The notes beneath the pieces were generated by a model. It made no database searches. It had not been told where the DNA came from and saw nothing but the letters and a program-made list of their open reading frames with translations. Both the position numbers and the translations under genes were made by a program. Source: DATGKG01 sp963851325 (lineage in GTDB: Bacteria; Desulfobacterota; Binatia; Binatales; Binataceae). Taken from it: a DNA stretch of 64,000 bases. How positions within the stretch are numbered: position 1 is the first letter of the stretch; the number at the start of each line of letters is the position of its first letter. Below, piece after piece: positions 25,170-34,551 of this stretch. The stretch lies in NCBI GenBank assembly GCA_963851325.1, contig CAWKOR010000001.1, positions 1,426,001-1,490,000 of the forward strand. Direction: 5' to 3'.

Positions 25170-25996
25170 CGCACCATCGCCCCCCGCTCCGCGATGCTTA
25201 CTCGCGCCGGTTCCAGAGTGCTGCGCGCGATCATTGGCGCGCGCCGTTTCAGCTTGGGCAGATCGGTCTTCAGGCGCACCACCGCCATTCCCGGCGTCGT
25301 CATATCAACCATCGCGATCAGCCGCTCGCGCCCCTGCCATTGTTTGAGCACCTCGAGCGCGCGAGGGAGTTCGAGCGCCACACTATCCTTATCGACCACC
25401 ACCGCCATTCGTTCGCGATCGAGGTAGAAAGATGCGGTGCCGTCCTTGTCGATGCGCATCTCGGAAATGAGGCTCGACATCTGGGCCTCGGCACGAACCA
25501 GGATTTCGGCGTCCGTCACCAGCTCGGACGCCATCGCGCTCTCCACTCCGGGTCCGCTCATGATCGGGAGGTTCGGCTGTTGAGCGGGCGAGACGGGTCC
25601 GCGAATTTCACCATGCGCGAGAAGCGCATAGAAGCCATCGTGTCGAGAGATGATTGCGATCGGAGCGTCGACGCCGCGCGTGCGTTCGACTGGTCCCGCA
25701 GTTGCGGGCGCGCGATGCTTCAGATTAAGCAACGCCTCGAGCGGCGCAATACTCTGGTCGAAGGTGTCCGCGGCATGTCGAAACGGACCGAGCTTCGCCA
25801 AGGTGCGATCGGTCCATGTAGTCAGGAGATTTTTTGCGCGAAGTGCGACCCGACGGCCGGCTTCACTGAAACCGGTGATCACTCCGAGAACGAAAAAAGC
25901 GCACAGCAGGACGCCCGCCAATCGCGGACTCCAACCCGATGCGCTATCGCTCTTCTTTTTCCTCGCCGCCACCGCCACCTCAACTCCGCTTCCCAC
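25166..25996 (-). CDS. ftsQ: Cell division protein FtsQ
   Basis: 276 aa, bitopic: a basic cytoplasmic N-terminus, one span at about residues 26-45, then a periplasmic part. The assignment rests on position (between murB and ftsA), topology, and the beta-domain pattern ending YLDRERMAVVVDKDS...LKQWQGRERLIAMVDMTTPGMAVVRL in outline, which is typical of the FtsQ C-terminal domain. The POTRA region is poorly conserved (about 90-150). Overlaps ftsA by 4 bp. Confidence 0.8.
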   Translation of the reverse strand: MGSGVEVAVAARKKKSDSASGWSPRLAGVLLCAFFVLGVITGFSEAGRRVALRAKNLLTTWTDRTLAKLGPFRHAADTFDQSIAPLEALLNLKHRAPATAGPVERTRGVDAPIAIISRHDGFYALLAHGEIRGPVSPAQQPNLPIMSGPGVESAMASELVTDAEILVRAEAQMSSLISEMRIDKDGTASFYLDRERMAVVVDKDSVALELPRALEVLKQWQGRERLIAMVDMTTPGMAVVRLKTDLPKLKRRAPMIARSTLEPARVSIAERGAMVR

Positions 25997-26073
25997 GCCA
26001 TGGCGCGTCCATGCGCCATGGGTCGGCTGCCGCCGCTCTTCAATTCACAATTATCGCTATCGATCGGTCTTTA

Positions 26074-27009
26074 TCAACTCGCCTCCGGCTGCCAGTCCCC
26101 GACCATCTTCACTTCCGATTCGAGTAAGATGCCGCTGCCGGCCTGAACTTTCTCCCGCGCCATTTCGATCAAAGCGTGAACATCGTCGGCGCGCGCCGCT
26201 CCAAGATTCACAATGAAGTTGGCGTGTTGCTCGGAGAATGCCGCGTCGCCAATGCGATGACCTTTCATTCCGGCCGCCTCCAGCAGACGTCCCGCGAAAT
26301 TGCCGGGAGGATTTTTGAAGATCGACCCCGCGTTCGGAACATTGCGCGGCTGGCGCGAAGCGCGTTTGGCTCGCACTTCCATCACGCGCGCGCGCAGCTT
26401 GTCGCGGTCACCGCGCATCAGTTCGAAATCGACCCGCGAGATCACAAAATGCGGCGGAAGGTTGGTCCGTCGATAAGCGAAGTTGACCTCCGCCGGCGTC
26501 AGCGCGCGCGCCTCGCCCTCCGCAGTGACGCCATGCACGAGTGTGACGACGCGGGCAATTTCGCCGCCGAACGCGCCGGCATTCATTACCAAACCACCCC
26601 CGACGGTGCCGGGAATTCCCTCGCCGAATTCCAAACCTTCGAGCCCGCGCTCGACCACCGTTTCAACCAGCTTTCGAAAATCCACCCCCGCGCCGGCTGA
26701 AACCTTCACCTCGTCAATGGAGATTCTGTTGAAGCCCTCACCGAGCCGAATCACCAATCCTCGAATCCCGCGATCGCTGACCAACAAGTTGGTGCCATGG
26801 CCGAGGCAAAACGCAGGCACTCCAGCGCGATGCGCCGCGCTTTTCGCGCGCATCAGCTCGGCCTCGCTCTCGACTGTGAGGAACAAATCGGCCGGCCCGC
26901 CGATTCGAAACGAAGTGAATTCCGCGAGCGACTGATTCACGTGGAGCCGCTCCCGGAAAACGTCTCGTAGCTTTGCTTCGAGGCGCAGTTCATCTTCAGG
27001 CCTGCTCAT
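26074..27009 (-). CDS. murB: UDP-N-acetylenolpyruvoylglucosamine reductase MurB
   Basis: 311 aa from the ATG at 27009, which overlaps the murC end by 14 bp; an in-frame upstream ATG at 27054 is less likely. The FAD-linked reductase makes UDP-MurNAc with NADPH. Conserved parts are TSFRIGGPADLF, GHGTNLLVSDRGIRG, the FGEGIPGTVGGGLVMNAGAFGGE region, YRRTNLP, NAGSIFKNP and the catalytic Ser/Glu area (SEQHANFIVNLG). Belongs to the type II (shorter) group. Confidence 0.95.
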   Translation of the reverse strand: MSRPEDELRLEAKLRDVFRERLHVNQSLAEFTSFRIGGPADLFLTVESEAELMRAKSAAHRAGVPAFCLGHGTNLLVSDRGIRGLVIRLGEGFNRISIDEVKVSAGAGVDFRKLVETVVERGLEGLEFGEGIPGTVGGGLVMNAGAFGGEIARVVTLVHGVTAEGEARALTPAEVNFAYRRTNLPPHFVISRVDFELMRGDRDKLRARVMEVRAKRASRQPRNVPNAGSIFKNPPGNFAGRLLEAAGMKGHRIGDAAFSEQHANFIVNLGAARADDVHALIEMAREKVQAGSGILLESEVKMVGDWQPEAS

Positions 27010-28420
27010 GGGTGGTTCGCTCAACGCCAAGTTCCGCGAGCAGTTGGTCGCCAAGCGTGTAGATGTCGCCGGCGCCGAGGGTCAGGATGACGTCGCCCGG
27101 CGCCGTCATCTGCGCGAGCTTGTTCGCCGCACCGGCCAGCGCGCCGAGATATCTGACATTGAGATGACCGCGCTTGAGGATCGCCTCGTACAAGCGGTGC
27201 GACGAGACATCGGGAATCGCGTCCTCGCCGGCCGGATAGATATCCAACAGGCAGAGCACGTCGGCATCGTCGAACGCGCTCAGAAATCCGTCGAACAGGT
27301 CGCGCATCCTCGTGTATCGATGCGGTTGGAACACCGCCACGATGCGCCGCTTGAATGCGCCACGCGCCGCCGCGAGCGTCGCCTTAACTTCCTCCGGGTG
27401 GTGAGCATAGTCGTCGATGACGATACGTCCTGCCGCCTCACCCTTGATCTCGAAGCGACGGCTGATGCCGGAAAACTTCGCCAACGCTCTGGCCGCAACT
27501 TCGAAGGCGATTCCCAATTCGAGCGCGACCGCAATCGCGGCCAGCGAATTCATCGCGACATGGTGGCCGGGAGTCGGAATCGTCACGATGCCAAGCATCT
27601 CGCCTTTGCGGACAACTTCAAAGCGCGTCGAGAGACCGTCGATTAGGATTTTCTCAGCGCGTAAATCTGCGTCAGGCGCGATCCCGTAGGTGATCACCGG
27701 CTTGCGAATCGACGCCAGCAACGCGCGCACATTGACGCTGTCGATGCCGAGCACTGCGGCGCCGTAGAACGGGACATGATTAATGAAGCTCAGGAACGCC
27801 TCGCGCACGCGATCGATGTTGCCGTAATGATCGAGATGCTCGGCATCGATGTTGGTAACGACCGCAAGCGTCGGTACCAGCAACAAAAACGACGCATCGC
27901 TCTCGTCGGCCTCGGCCACCATGTAGTCGCCGCGGCCCAGCCGCACGTTGCTTCCTCGCGAGCGCAGATTTCCGCCCACCGCGACCGTGGGATCGAGCCC
28001 AGCCTCTTCGAGGATCAGGCCCACGAGGCCGGTGGTCGTAGTCTTTCCGTGGGTGCCCGCGACCGCGATTCCAACCCGCGCCATCCGCAACAGCTCGCCC
28101 AGCATCTCGGCACGCGGAATCACCGGGATCTTCATCTCGCGTGCGCGAGCGACTTCGGGGTTGGAAAATTTGACCGCCGATGAAATCACTACGGCGTCCA
28201 ACTCGGGTTTGACATGCATCGCATGATGGCCGGTCTTGATTTCCGCGCCGAGCGATTTCAGGCGCGTCGTGACCGCGCCCTCTTTCAAATCGCATCCGCT
28301 AACCGCGAAGCCGAGACGCAACGACAGTTCCGCGATCCCGCTCATGCCTGCGCCGCCGATTCCAATGAAGTGCAGCCGGCGCTGGCGGTTGAGCAGCGAG
28401 GTGGAAGAAGCTTGTGTCAC
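26996..28420 (-). CDS. murC: UDP-N-acetylmuramate-L-alanine ligase MurC
   Basis: 474 aa. Adds L-Ala to UDP-MurNAc using ATP. The N-terminal FIGIGGAGMSGIA binds the UDP part; the P-loop AGTHGKTTT is at residues 121-129; ADESDASFL, NIDAEHLDHYG and the C-terminal DDYAHHPEEVKATL and FQPHRYTRMRDL complete the Mur-ligase pattern. Overlaps murG by 4 bp and murB by 14 bp. Confidence 0.97.
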   Translation of the reverse strand: MTQASSTSLLNRQRRLHFIGIGGAGMSGIAELSLRLGFAVSGCDLKEGAVTTRLKSLGAEIKTGHHAMHVKPELDAVVISSAVKFSNPEVARAREMKIPVIPRAEMLGELLRMARVGIAVAGTHGKTTTTGLVGLILEEAGLDPTVAVGGNLRSRGSNVRLGRGDYMVAEADESDASFLLLVPTLAVVTNIDAEHLDHYGNIDRVREAFLSFINHVPFYGAAVLGIDSVNVRALLASIRKPVITYGIAPDADLRAEKILIDGLSTRFEVVRKGEMLGIVTIPTPGHHVAMNSLAAIAVALELGIAFEVAARALAKFSGISRRFEIKGEAAGRIVIDDYAHHPEEVKATLAAARGAFKRRIVAVFQPHRYTRMRDLFDGFLSAFDDADVLCLLDIYPAGEDAIPDVSSHRLYEAILKRGHLNVRYLGALAGAANKLAQMTAPGDVILTLGAGDIYTLGDQLLAELGVERTTHEQA

Positions 28421-29508
28421 GCGGATGGACTCCGGCGGTCGACTAAATCGAAACAGACCTGCGCAATTTTTCTCGCCGCATCGGAGGGCACCGCGCCGTG
28501 CGCTTTGTCGCCCATCTCGCGCAACAGTTCGCGATTGCCGGCCAGGCGCTCGATTTCACGCGCGAGGTTAGCCCCGAGCTGGTCGTCATCTTGAACGATG
28601 ACCGCGCCGCCCGCGCGCTCGATGACTCGCGCGTTGTGGAATTGCTGGCGATCGCGATGAAACGGATACGGCACAAAAATCGCCGGGCGGGCGGCCAGGG
28701 CGACATCGGTGACGGTGCCACCGCCGGAGCGCGCGATCACCAAATCGCTCCGGTGGAGAGCGCCAGGCACATCATCTATAAAGCCAGTCACGTCCGCTTT
28801 CAGCGCAAGATTTCGGTACTCCGCCCTCACAAACTCCTCGTCGATCTCGCCCGCCTGATGGACGACCTCGAAATTTATAACATTATTTCTCCAGATTTTG
28901 AAAGCGTTTAGGACTCCCAAATTGAGGCGATGCGCCCCGCTCGACGCGCCTAAAACAAGGATTTGAAGTGGACTGTCCGATTTCGGCTTCCGGTCAGCGC
29001 GCGATTGATACCGCAGCGGAATCCCGGTCACCACCACTTTCGAAGCACTGAAATTCCCGATGCTCTCCCTGAAGCCGAGGCAAATCTTGTCGGCGAAGCG
29101 CCACAGCATCCGGTTCGAAAAACCGGGAGTAGTATTTTGCTCCATCAGGACGAGGGGGACGCGCGATAAAATCGCCGCGATGCCCATCGGCGCCGAGGCG
29201 TAACCGCCCGCGATCACCACCAGGTCCGCGCCGAATCGCCGCAGCGTCGCGCGCGCCAGGATGATCGCTCTCCCGAGTTCCGCAATCGACTTCACCCGCG
29301 CGACCGCGCCGCGCCCGCCGCGCAGCCCGTGCACATCGTACAGCTCGTAGCGATGCTGCGTCTTCGGCAGCCACTTCGCTTCGAAACCGTAGCGGGTGCC
29401 GACGTAAAGCACCTCGGTGTCGGGACGCTCGCGCACCAACTCCTCGCCGAGCGCCACGGCGGGAAACAGATGGCCTCCGGTGCCACCTCCCGCGATGACG
29501 ACTTTCAT
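28417..29508 (-). CDS. murG: Undecaprenyldiphospho-muramoylpentapeptide N-acetylglucosaminyltransferase MurG
   Basis: 363 aa, GT-B fold, transfers GlcNAc to lipid I on the inner face of the membrane to make lipid II. The N-terminal GGGTGGHLFPA (7-17), the LMEQNTTPGFSNR stretch, and the C-terminal SDLVIARSGGGTVTD and PYPFHRDRQQFHNA donor-binding segments are diagnostic. Overlaps ftsW and murC by 4 bp each. Confidence 0.97.
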   Translation of the reverse strand: MKVVIAGGGTGGHLFPAVALGEELVRERPDTEVLYVGTRYGFEAKWLPKTQHRYELYDVHGLRGGRGAVARVKSIAELGRAIILARATLRRFGADLVVIAGGYASAPMGIAAILSRVPLVLMEQNTTPGFSNRMLWRFADKICLGFRESIGNFSASKVVVTGIPLRYQSRADRKPKSDSPLQILVLGASSGAHRLNLGVLNAFKIWRNNVINFEVVHQAGEIDEEFVRAEYRNLALKADVTGFIDDVPGALHRSDLVIARSGGGTVTDVALAARPAIFVPYPFHRDRQQFHNARVIERAGGAVIVQDDDQLGANLAREIERLAGNRELLREMGDKAHGAVPSDAARKIAQVCFDLVDRRSPSA

Positions 29509-30653
29509 CTGACCGCGGGACGGCGGCCGAGCGCGAGCAATGCTCCGAGCGCCGCCATCGACATCATGATCGCGGTGCCGCCGTAACTCAAAAATGGCAG
29601 CGGCAGTCCCTTGGTCGGAATGAGCCCGATCACGACCGCCATATTGATCAATGCCTGTAACGACAGGCTCGCGGTGAGGCCGACCGCGAGCAGGCTTGCG
29701 AATCCGTCAGGCTCGTCGTGCGCGATTTTCATTCCGCGAAAAAGGATCATACAAAACAGCGCGACCACGATGACGCCGCCCAGGATGCCGAACTCCTCAC
29801 CCACCACGGCGAAAATGAAATCGGTATGCGCCTGCGGCAGGTAGTACATCTTCTGGCGTCCCTCGCCCAGCCCCACGCCCCATCCGCCCCCGGCGCCGAG
29901 CGCGATGAATGACTGGATGAGCTGGAAACCGGCTCCCCGTGCGGTTTCCCACGGATGCAAAAACGCGGTGATGCGCCGCATCCGATACGATTTCGCCATC
30001 GTCTGCAGCACCAGGATGCAGAGCGCTGCCCCGCCTGCCGCGCCGAGATGCTTCATTTGCGCGCCTGCCGCATACAGCATTGCAAACAACACCAGCGCGA
30101 GCATCACCGTATTGCCCAGATCCGGCTGTTTCAGGATCATCAGCGCGATCGGCGTCACAATGAGAAAGGTTGGCAGCAGGCCGTGCTCGAAGAAGCGCAT
30201 CCGATCCTGGCGCTTGCTTAGAAACTCGGCGAGGAAAAACACTACCGCGAGTTTTACGAACTCGACCGGCTCGCATACGTACGGCCCCAGCCGCAACCAT
30301 CGCCGCGCACCGCCGCGCATGATTCCCAGGCCGGGGACGTAGAGCATGATGAGCATGGCGATCGAGACGATGAAGAACGGGAAAACCAGCCGGCGCAATC
30401 CGCGCAGCGAGAATTGCGAGAGTGCGATCAGCATCACGAGACCGATGCCGAGATGGAGCAAGTGCAGCTTGAAGAAATGAAACGCGTCGCCGGTTTTTTG
30501 CTGGCTCATGAAGTAGGTGGTGTTGAGCACCATCAGGCAGCCCAGCATCAACAGCGCCATCGCAGGCAGCCACAACCAGGGGTCGGGCCGCCGTTGGCTT
30601 ACCGCCTCAAAGCGCCCGAACCAACTCTTTAAATAAGTTACCGCGCTCCGCAT
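29505..30653 (-). CDS. ftsW: Lipid II glycosyltransferase FtsW (SEDS family)
   Basis: 382 aa from the ATG at 30653, which overlaps the murD end by 47 bp; the ORF open to 30869 is out-of-frame murD sequence. Ten spans, with SEDS signatures ARRWLRLGPYVCEPVEFVKL, the long periplasmic loop before the HTDFIFAVVGEEFG motif, and GLPLPFLSYGGTAIM near the C-terminus. Position between murD and murG supports FtsW rather than RodA. It polymerises septal glycan with a partner transpeptidase (FtsI) not encoded here. Confidence 0.94.
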   Translation of the reverse strand: MRSAVTYLKSWFGRFEAVSQRRPDPWLWLPAMALLMLGCLMVLNTTYFMSQQKTGDAFHFFKLHLLHLGIGLVMLIALSQFSLRGLRRLVFPFFIVSIAMLIMLYVPGLGIMRGGARRWLRLGPYVCEPVEFVKLAVVFFLAEFLSKRQDRMRFFEHGLLPTFLIVTPIALMILKQPDLGNTVMLALVLFAMLYAAGAQMKHLGAAGGAALCILVLQTMAKSYRMRRITAFLHPWETARGAGFQLIQSFIALGAGGGWGVGLGEGRQKMYYLPQAHTDFIFAVVGEEFGILGGVIVVALFCMILFRGMKIAHDEPDGFASLLAVGLTASLSLQALINMAVVIGLIPTKGLPLPFLSYGGTAIMMSMAALGALLALGRRPAVR

Positions 30654-31935
30654 AGTCCCTGAATTGGTCGAAGCTGGAACATGCCGGCGAGAGCAGCACG
30701 GTATCCCCAGCGACCGCCACCTCCGCCGCGCGCGCGACCGCGCCGGCCATTTTTTCCACCACCTCAATCCGCGTTGCACCATCGAGCGCGCCGCGCATCT
30801 TGTCGCGCGCGGCCCCGATAAAAATCGCGAGCTTAACCTTTTCTTCGAGCGGCTTCCGCAGCGGCGCATAGTCGCCGCCTTTGTCGAAACCTCCCGCGAT
30901 GAGAATCACCGGCGCACTCACCGCCTCGAGCGCTTCCACCACTGCGCCGACGTTGGTCCCCTTCGAATCGTCGATGAACCTGATGCCGCGCCATTCGTGC
31001 ACCAGTTCGATGCGATGGCTCAAGGGCTGGAAGTTCGCCAGGCCTTCCTCGATAGCAGCAGTCTCGATGCTCATCGCGAGCGCCGCTGCGCTCGCCGCCA
31101 TCGCGTTGGTAAGGTTGTGCCTTCCCGGCAGATTGAACTGCGCGAGGCTGATGCGCCCGCGGCGCCCGTGGATGTCGAAGTAGATTTCATCTTCGCCGGG
31201 CCAGATCGCATCGCCCCCGGGCGGCGCGGCCGAGAGCCCGAAGCCTACCACGCGCGAGCGCATCGCGAGGCGCAACTTCCATACATTCGGATCGTCGCGG
31301 TTGAGAATCGCAAAATCACCGGCGCCCTGATTTTCGAACAGGCGCGCCTTCGCACGTCCGTAGTCTTCGAGATCGCGATAGCGCTCGAAATGATCGTCGG
31401 TGAGATTGAGATGGATCCCGAGATGCGCGCGGAATTTATCGATCCACTCGAGCTGAAAGCTGGAAATTTCGATCACCAACGCGTCGACGTCCCGGTCAGC
31501 GGCCGCGATGAGTGGCACGCCCAGGTTGCCGCCCACGAAAACATTCTTGCCGGCCGCAGTCAGGATGTCGCCGACCATCGTGGTCACTGTGCTCTTGCCG
31601 TTGGTGCCGGTGATACCGACGATCGGCGCCTTGGTAAAACGGCTCGCCAGCTCCAATTCGCCGATCACCGGAATGCCGCGCTGCTGAGCCTCGCGCAGCA
31701 AAATCGAATCGCGCGGAATGCCGGGGCTGGTCACCACCAGGTCGACGCCCTTGAGCCATTGCGCTTTTTCGGCGCCGAGGTGAAGCTCGCCCGCCGGCAG
31801 GTCACTCGTCGCAAGGTCGGATTTCTTGTCGGTCAGCAGCAAGCCAGCGCCGCGCGCGGCGAGAAACCGGGCCGCCGCGCGCCCGCTGACGCCGAGCCCG
31901 ACCACCATCACGCGCTTGCCCCTGAGTTCCATCAT
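30607..31935 (-). CDS. murD: UDP-N-acetylmuramoylalanine-D-glutamate ligase MurD
   Basis: 442 aa from the ATG at 31935 (ATGA overlap with mraY); a second ATG follows at 31932. Adds D-Glu to UDP-MurNAc-L-Ala. N-terminal VVGLGVSGRAAARFL, SPGIPRD, the P-loop GITGTNGKST (107-116), EISSFQL, NLTDDHFERY, LPGRHNLTNAMAA and the C-terminal DDSKGTNVGA and LLSPACSSFDQF are all present, as in a complete enzyme. Confidence 0.97.
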   Translation of the reverse strand: MMELRGKRVMVVGLGVSGRAAARFLAARGAGLLLTDKKSDLATSDLPAGELHLGAEKAQWLKGVDLVVTSPGIPRDSILLREAQQRGIPVIGELELASRFTKAPIVGITGTNGKSTVTTMVGDILTAAGKNVFVGGNLGVPLIAAADRDVDALVIEISSFQLEWIDKFRAHLGIHLNLTDDHFERYRDLEDYGRAKARLFENQGAGDFAILNRDDPNVWKLRLAMRSRVVGFGLSAAPPGGDAIWPGEDEIYFDIHGRRGRISLAQFNLPGRHNLTNAMAASAAALAMSIETAAIEEGLANFQPLSHRIELVHEWRGIRFIDDSKGTNVGAVVEALEAVSAPVILIAGGFDKGGDYAPLRKPLEEKVKLAIFIGAARDKMRGALDGATRIEVVEKMAGAVARAAEVAVAGDTVLLSPACSSFDQFRDYAERGNLFKELVRAL

Positions 31936-33011
31936 CGAAGTTTGAGCGTACTGAGCGCGAACAGGGCGCACACGATTGAGACGATCCAGAAACGGATTAC
32001 CACGATAGTTTCCGGCCATCCTTTAAGTTCGAAATGATGATGCAGCGGTGCCATCAGAAAGATCCGCTTGTGCGTCATTTTGAAATAGTAAACCTGAATT
32101 ATGACCGAGAGTGTTTCGACGACAAAGATCCCGCCCGCGATCAACAACACCAGTTCCTGCTTCGCCAGTACCGCGACCGCGCCGATCGAACCGCCCAGCG
32201 AGAGCGCGCCGACGTCGCCCATCATCATCGATGCCGGGTACGCGTTGAACCACAGAAATCCCAAGGACGCAGCGACCAACGCGGCACAAAAGATCGCGAC
32301 CTCGCCGATGCCGGGAATGTGCGGAACCGCCAGATAGGTCGCGAACTTGATGTTGCCGGCGACATAGGTGAAGACCCAGTAAGTCAACGCCACCGTCATC
32401 ACCGGGCCGATCGCCAGGCCATCGAGACCGTCGGTCAGGTTCACGGCATGGGACGAAGCGACGATTACGAAGACCGCGAACGGAATGTAGCCCCACCAAT
32501 GGAGATCGGGGTGCAGATTCTTGGCGAAGGGGATCGTCAGATGCGTGTCGAAGTGGAGCGGGCCGAATAGAAAACCCGCCGCGACTGCTGCGAAGAAAAA
32601 CGACCATCCGAGCTTGGTGCGTCCGCTGATTCCCTGCCCCCGGCCGCGTTTGAGTTTCAGCATGTCATCGGCGAGGCCGACCGCGCCGAAGCTGATTGCC
32701 ACGAACAGCGGGATCCAGACGTAGAGGTCGCGCACATCAGCCAGGAGAATAGTCGCCAGGACTGCGGAACTGAGAATCAGCAGACCGCCCATGGTCGGCG
32801 TGCCGGCTTTCTTCTGATGCGCTTGCGGCACTTCGTCGCGAATGGTCTGGCCGAAATGAGCGGCGCGGAAACGCTCGATCAGAATCGGTCCGAGTGCCAG
32901 CGACAACGCAAGCGCGGCGAGCCCCGCCATCACGGAGCGAAAGGTCTCGTACCGTAAAACGCCGAAACCAACGTGATGCGTGTGGAGGGGATAGAGCAGG
33001 AGATAGAGCAT
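31932..33011 (-). CDS. mraY: Phospho-N-acetylmuramoyl-pentapeptide transferase MraY
   Basis: 359 aa integral membrane enzyme that makes lipid I. The catalytic DDMLK, NLTDGLDGLA, FWFNAYPASMMMGDVGAL-type and MAPLHHHFELKGW motifs are present; about ten spans. It is the first gene of the dcw run in this window: murE, murF and ftsI, which usually precede it, are missing, and an unrelated LLM gene lies upstream after a 347-bp gap. Confidence 0.97.
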   Translation of the reverse strand: MLYLLLYPLHTHHVGFGVLRYETFRSVMAGLAALALSLALGPILIERFRAAHFGQTIRDEVPQAHQKKAGTPTMGGLLILSSAVLATILLADVRDLYVWIPLFVAISFGAVGLADDMLKLKRGRGQGISGRTKLGWSFFFAAVAAGFLFGPLHFDTHLTIPFAKNLHPDLHWWGYIPFAVFVIVASSHAVNLTDGLDGLAIGPVMTVALTYWVFTYVAGNIKFATYLAVPHIPGIGEVAIFCAALVAASLGFLWFNAYPASMMMGDVGALSLGGSIGAVAVLAKQELVLLIAGGIFVVETLSVIIQVYYFKMTHKRIFLMAPLHHHFELKGWPETIVVIRFWIVSIVCALFALSTLKLR

Positions 33012-33358
33012 CGGATCAAAGCCGCGTAATCTGCGCGATTTGGAAAGTACCGCGCCAACCTGAGGTATGGCTTTTGCGGAGGCGGGCGCCGGTCCTTAAC
33101 CCGCTTAAGATCTCTGCCACCTTGTCACGCGCCCAAGGGTCGGCGCGACAGCGCGCGCTCGAGGCCCCGGATCGGTGGCCGGCATTGCTCCGGCGCTGTC
33201 GCCTTCACCATCAGCCGCTGTTGCGACTTCTCTCCCCGCATCTTTCCTCGTCCTCCTCCACGACTACCCGCGCTGTTTTACTATACCGACCAGCGCGTTT
33301 TAGTCGATCCCGCAGCAACTGTTTCGACGCCCAATCGGGCTAGCGACAGGCGTCAGGT
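33012..33358. other. Non-coding gap upstream of mraY
   Basis: No recognised gene on either strand. A plus-strand ORF (32894-33343) is antisense to mraY and has no family features. Minus-strand sequence near 33279-33284 gives TATAGT with TCGACT 16 bp before it, a weak candidate for the dcw promoter. I looked for a murF remnant on the minus strand and did not see one. Confidence 0.5.
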
Positions 33359-34366
33359 CTAAGCGTCGGCAAAATCCTTGATCCCTTTGAGGAGCCGCGC
33401 GCCGCGCTCTTCCGGCTTCGGCGCGAACGAAAAGAACTGCAGCGCGGTGGTCGTCACTCCCGCCTTGAAGAACTCCTCGACGCGCTTGCGGCAGGTCTTG
33501 GCATCGCCGAAGACATAGATGCGCTCGACCATTGCATCGGGGAGCGATTCGAGCGCCGCCTTGCGCTCGCCGCGATTCCACAATTCCATCGCCTTGCCGG
33601 CCTCGTTTTCGTAGCCGATTTCCTTGAAAAACTTGTTGTAGCCCGGAACGGTGATGTAGGCGGTGAGATTGCGCTTGAAGAGAGCATGCGCGGTGGCGAC
33701 GTCTTCGCCTACCGCCACGTTGATGCGGCATACCACATCGAGCTGCTCCGGATCTTTGCCGGCCGCGCGCATGCCCTCGCGGGTATGCTCGACCATCGCA
33801 GGCAGCGACTCAGGGGTAACGAAATTGGTAATCAGGCCGTCGCCGATCTCGCCCGCCATCCGGCACATCGCCGCGCCCTGCGCGCCGAGGTAGATGGGCG
33901 GCGGCGGAACATCGAGCGGCAGGTCCATGCGGAATCCGTTGATGCGCATGGTTTTGCCATCGACCGAGTACTTCTCGCCCTTCATGATGGCGCGCACCGC
34001 CGCCACCGTCTCGCGGGTGCGCGTATGCGTCTTCACATAGGGCACGCTCATCCAGTTTTGCACGATGGCGGGGCTGGAGATGCCGAGGCCGAGCACGAAC
34101 CGACCGCCGGACAGATTGGCGAGGGTGGCCGCCGACATCGCAATCAACGCCGCGGAGCGCGTGTAGACCGGAACAATCGCGGTGCCGAAGCGCAGCTTGC
34201 TGGAAAGCATCGCCATCGCGGCGATCGGCGTAAACGCATCACTGCTGTTGGCCTCGAAGGTCCAGGCATCGGTGTAGCCGCATTCGTCCGCAAGCTGTAC
34301 CGTCTCGCGGATACGGCGATTAATGAATGGATCGATTGGAAGTGTGATCCCGAGTCGTCGTTGCAT
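33359..34366 (-). CDS. LLM-class F420- or FMN-dependent oxidoreductase
   Basis: 335 aa from the ATG at 34366, preceded by AGGGG; the frame open to 34423 has no ribosome-binding site. Luciferase-like barrel: ADECGYTDAWTFEANSSDAFTPIAAMAM in outline, KLRFGTAIVPVYTRSAALIAMSAATLANLSGGRF, the LGLGISSP loop, and PPPIYLGAQGAAMCRMAGEIGDG. These match the long mycobacterial-type F420-dependent group more than alkanal monooxygenases; cofactor choice is inference. Divergent from tamA and unrelated to the cell-wall genes beside it. Confidence 0.85.
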   Translation of the reverse strand: MQRRLGITLPIDPFINRRIRETVQLADECGYTDAWTFEANSSDAFTPIAAMAMLSSKLRFGTAIVPVYTRSAALIAMSAATLANLSGGRFVLGLGISSPAIVQNWMSVPYVKTHTRTRETVAAVRAIMKGEKYSVDGKTMRINGFRMDLPLDVPPPPIYLGAQGAAMCRMAGEIGDGLITNFVTPESLPAMVEHTREGMRAAGKDPEQLDVVCRINVAVGEDVATAHALFKRNLTAYITVPGYNKFFKEIGYENEAGKAMELWNRGERKAALESLPDAMVERIYVFGDAKTCRKRVEEFFKAGVTTTALQFFSFAPKPEERGARLLKGIKDFADA

Positions 34367-34551
34367 CGTGCACCCCTGCAAAGGAATGCCACACCATATC
34401 GCATCGCGAAGCGGGGCGGCCACTGTTGCCGAGGGCCGGAGTTTTCCCCGCCCCGATGCGCAGATATTATTAGATGACGTGGCCTGACGGCTCAGCTCTG
34501 CGGCGCAGATTCCGCAGGCGTCCGCGTACTTCAGCTTCGACCACCTGATTC

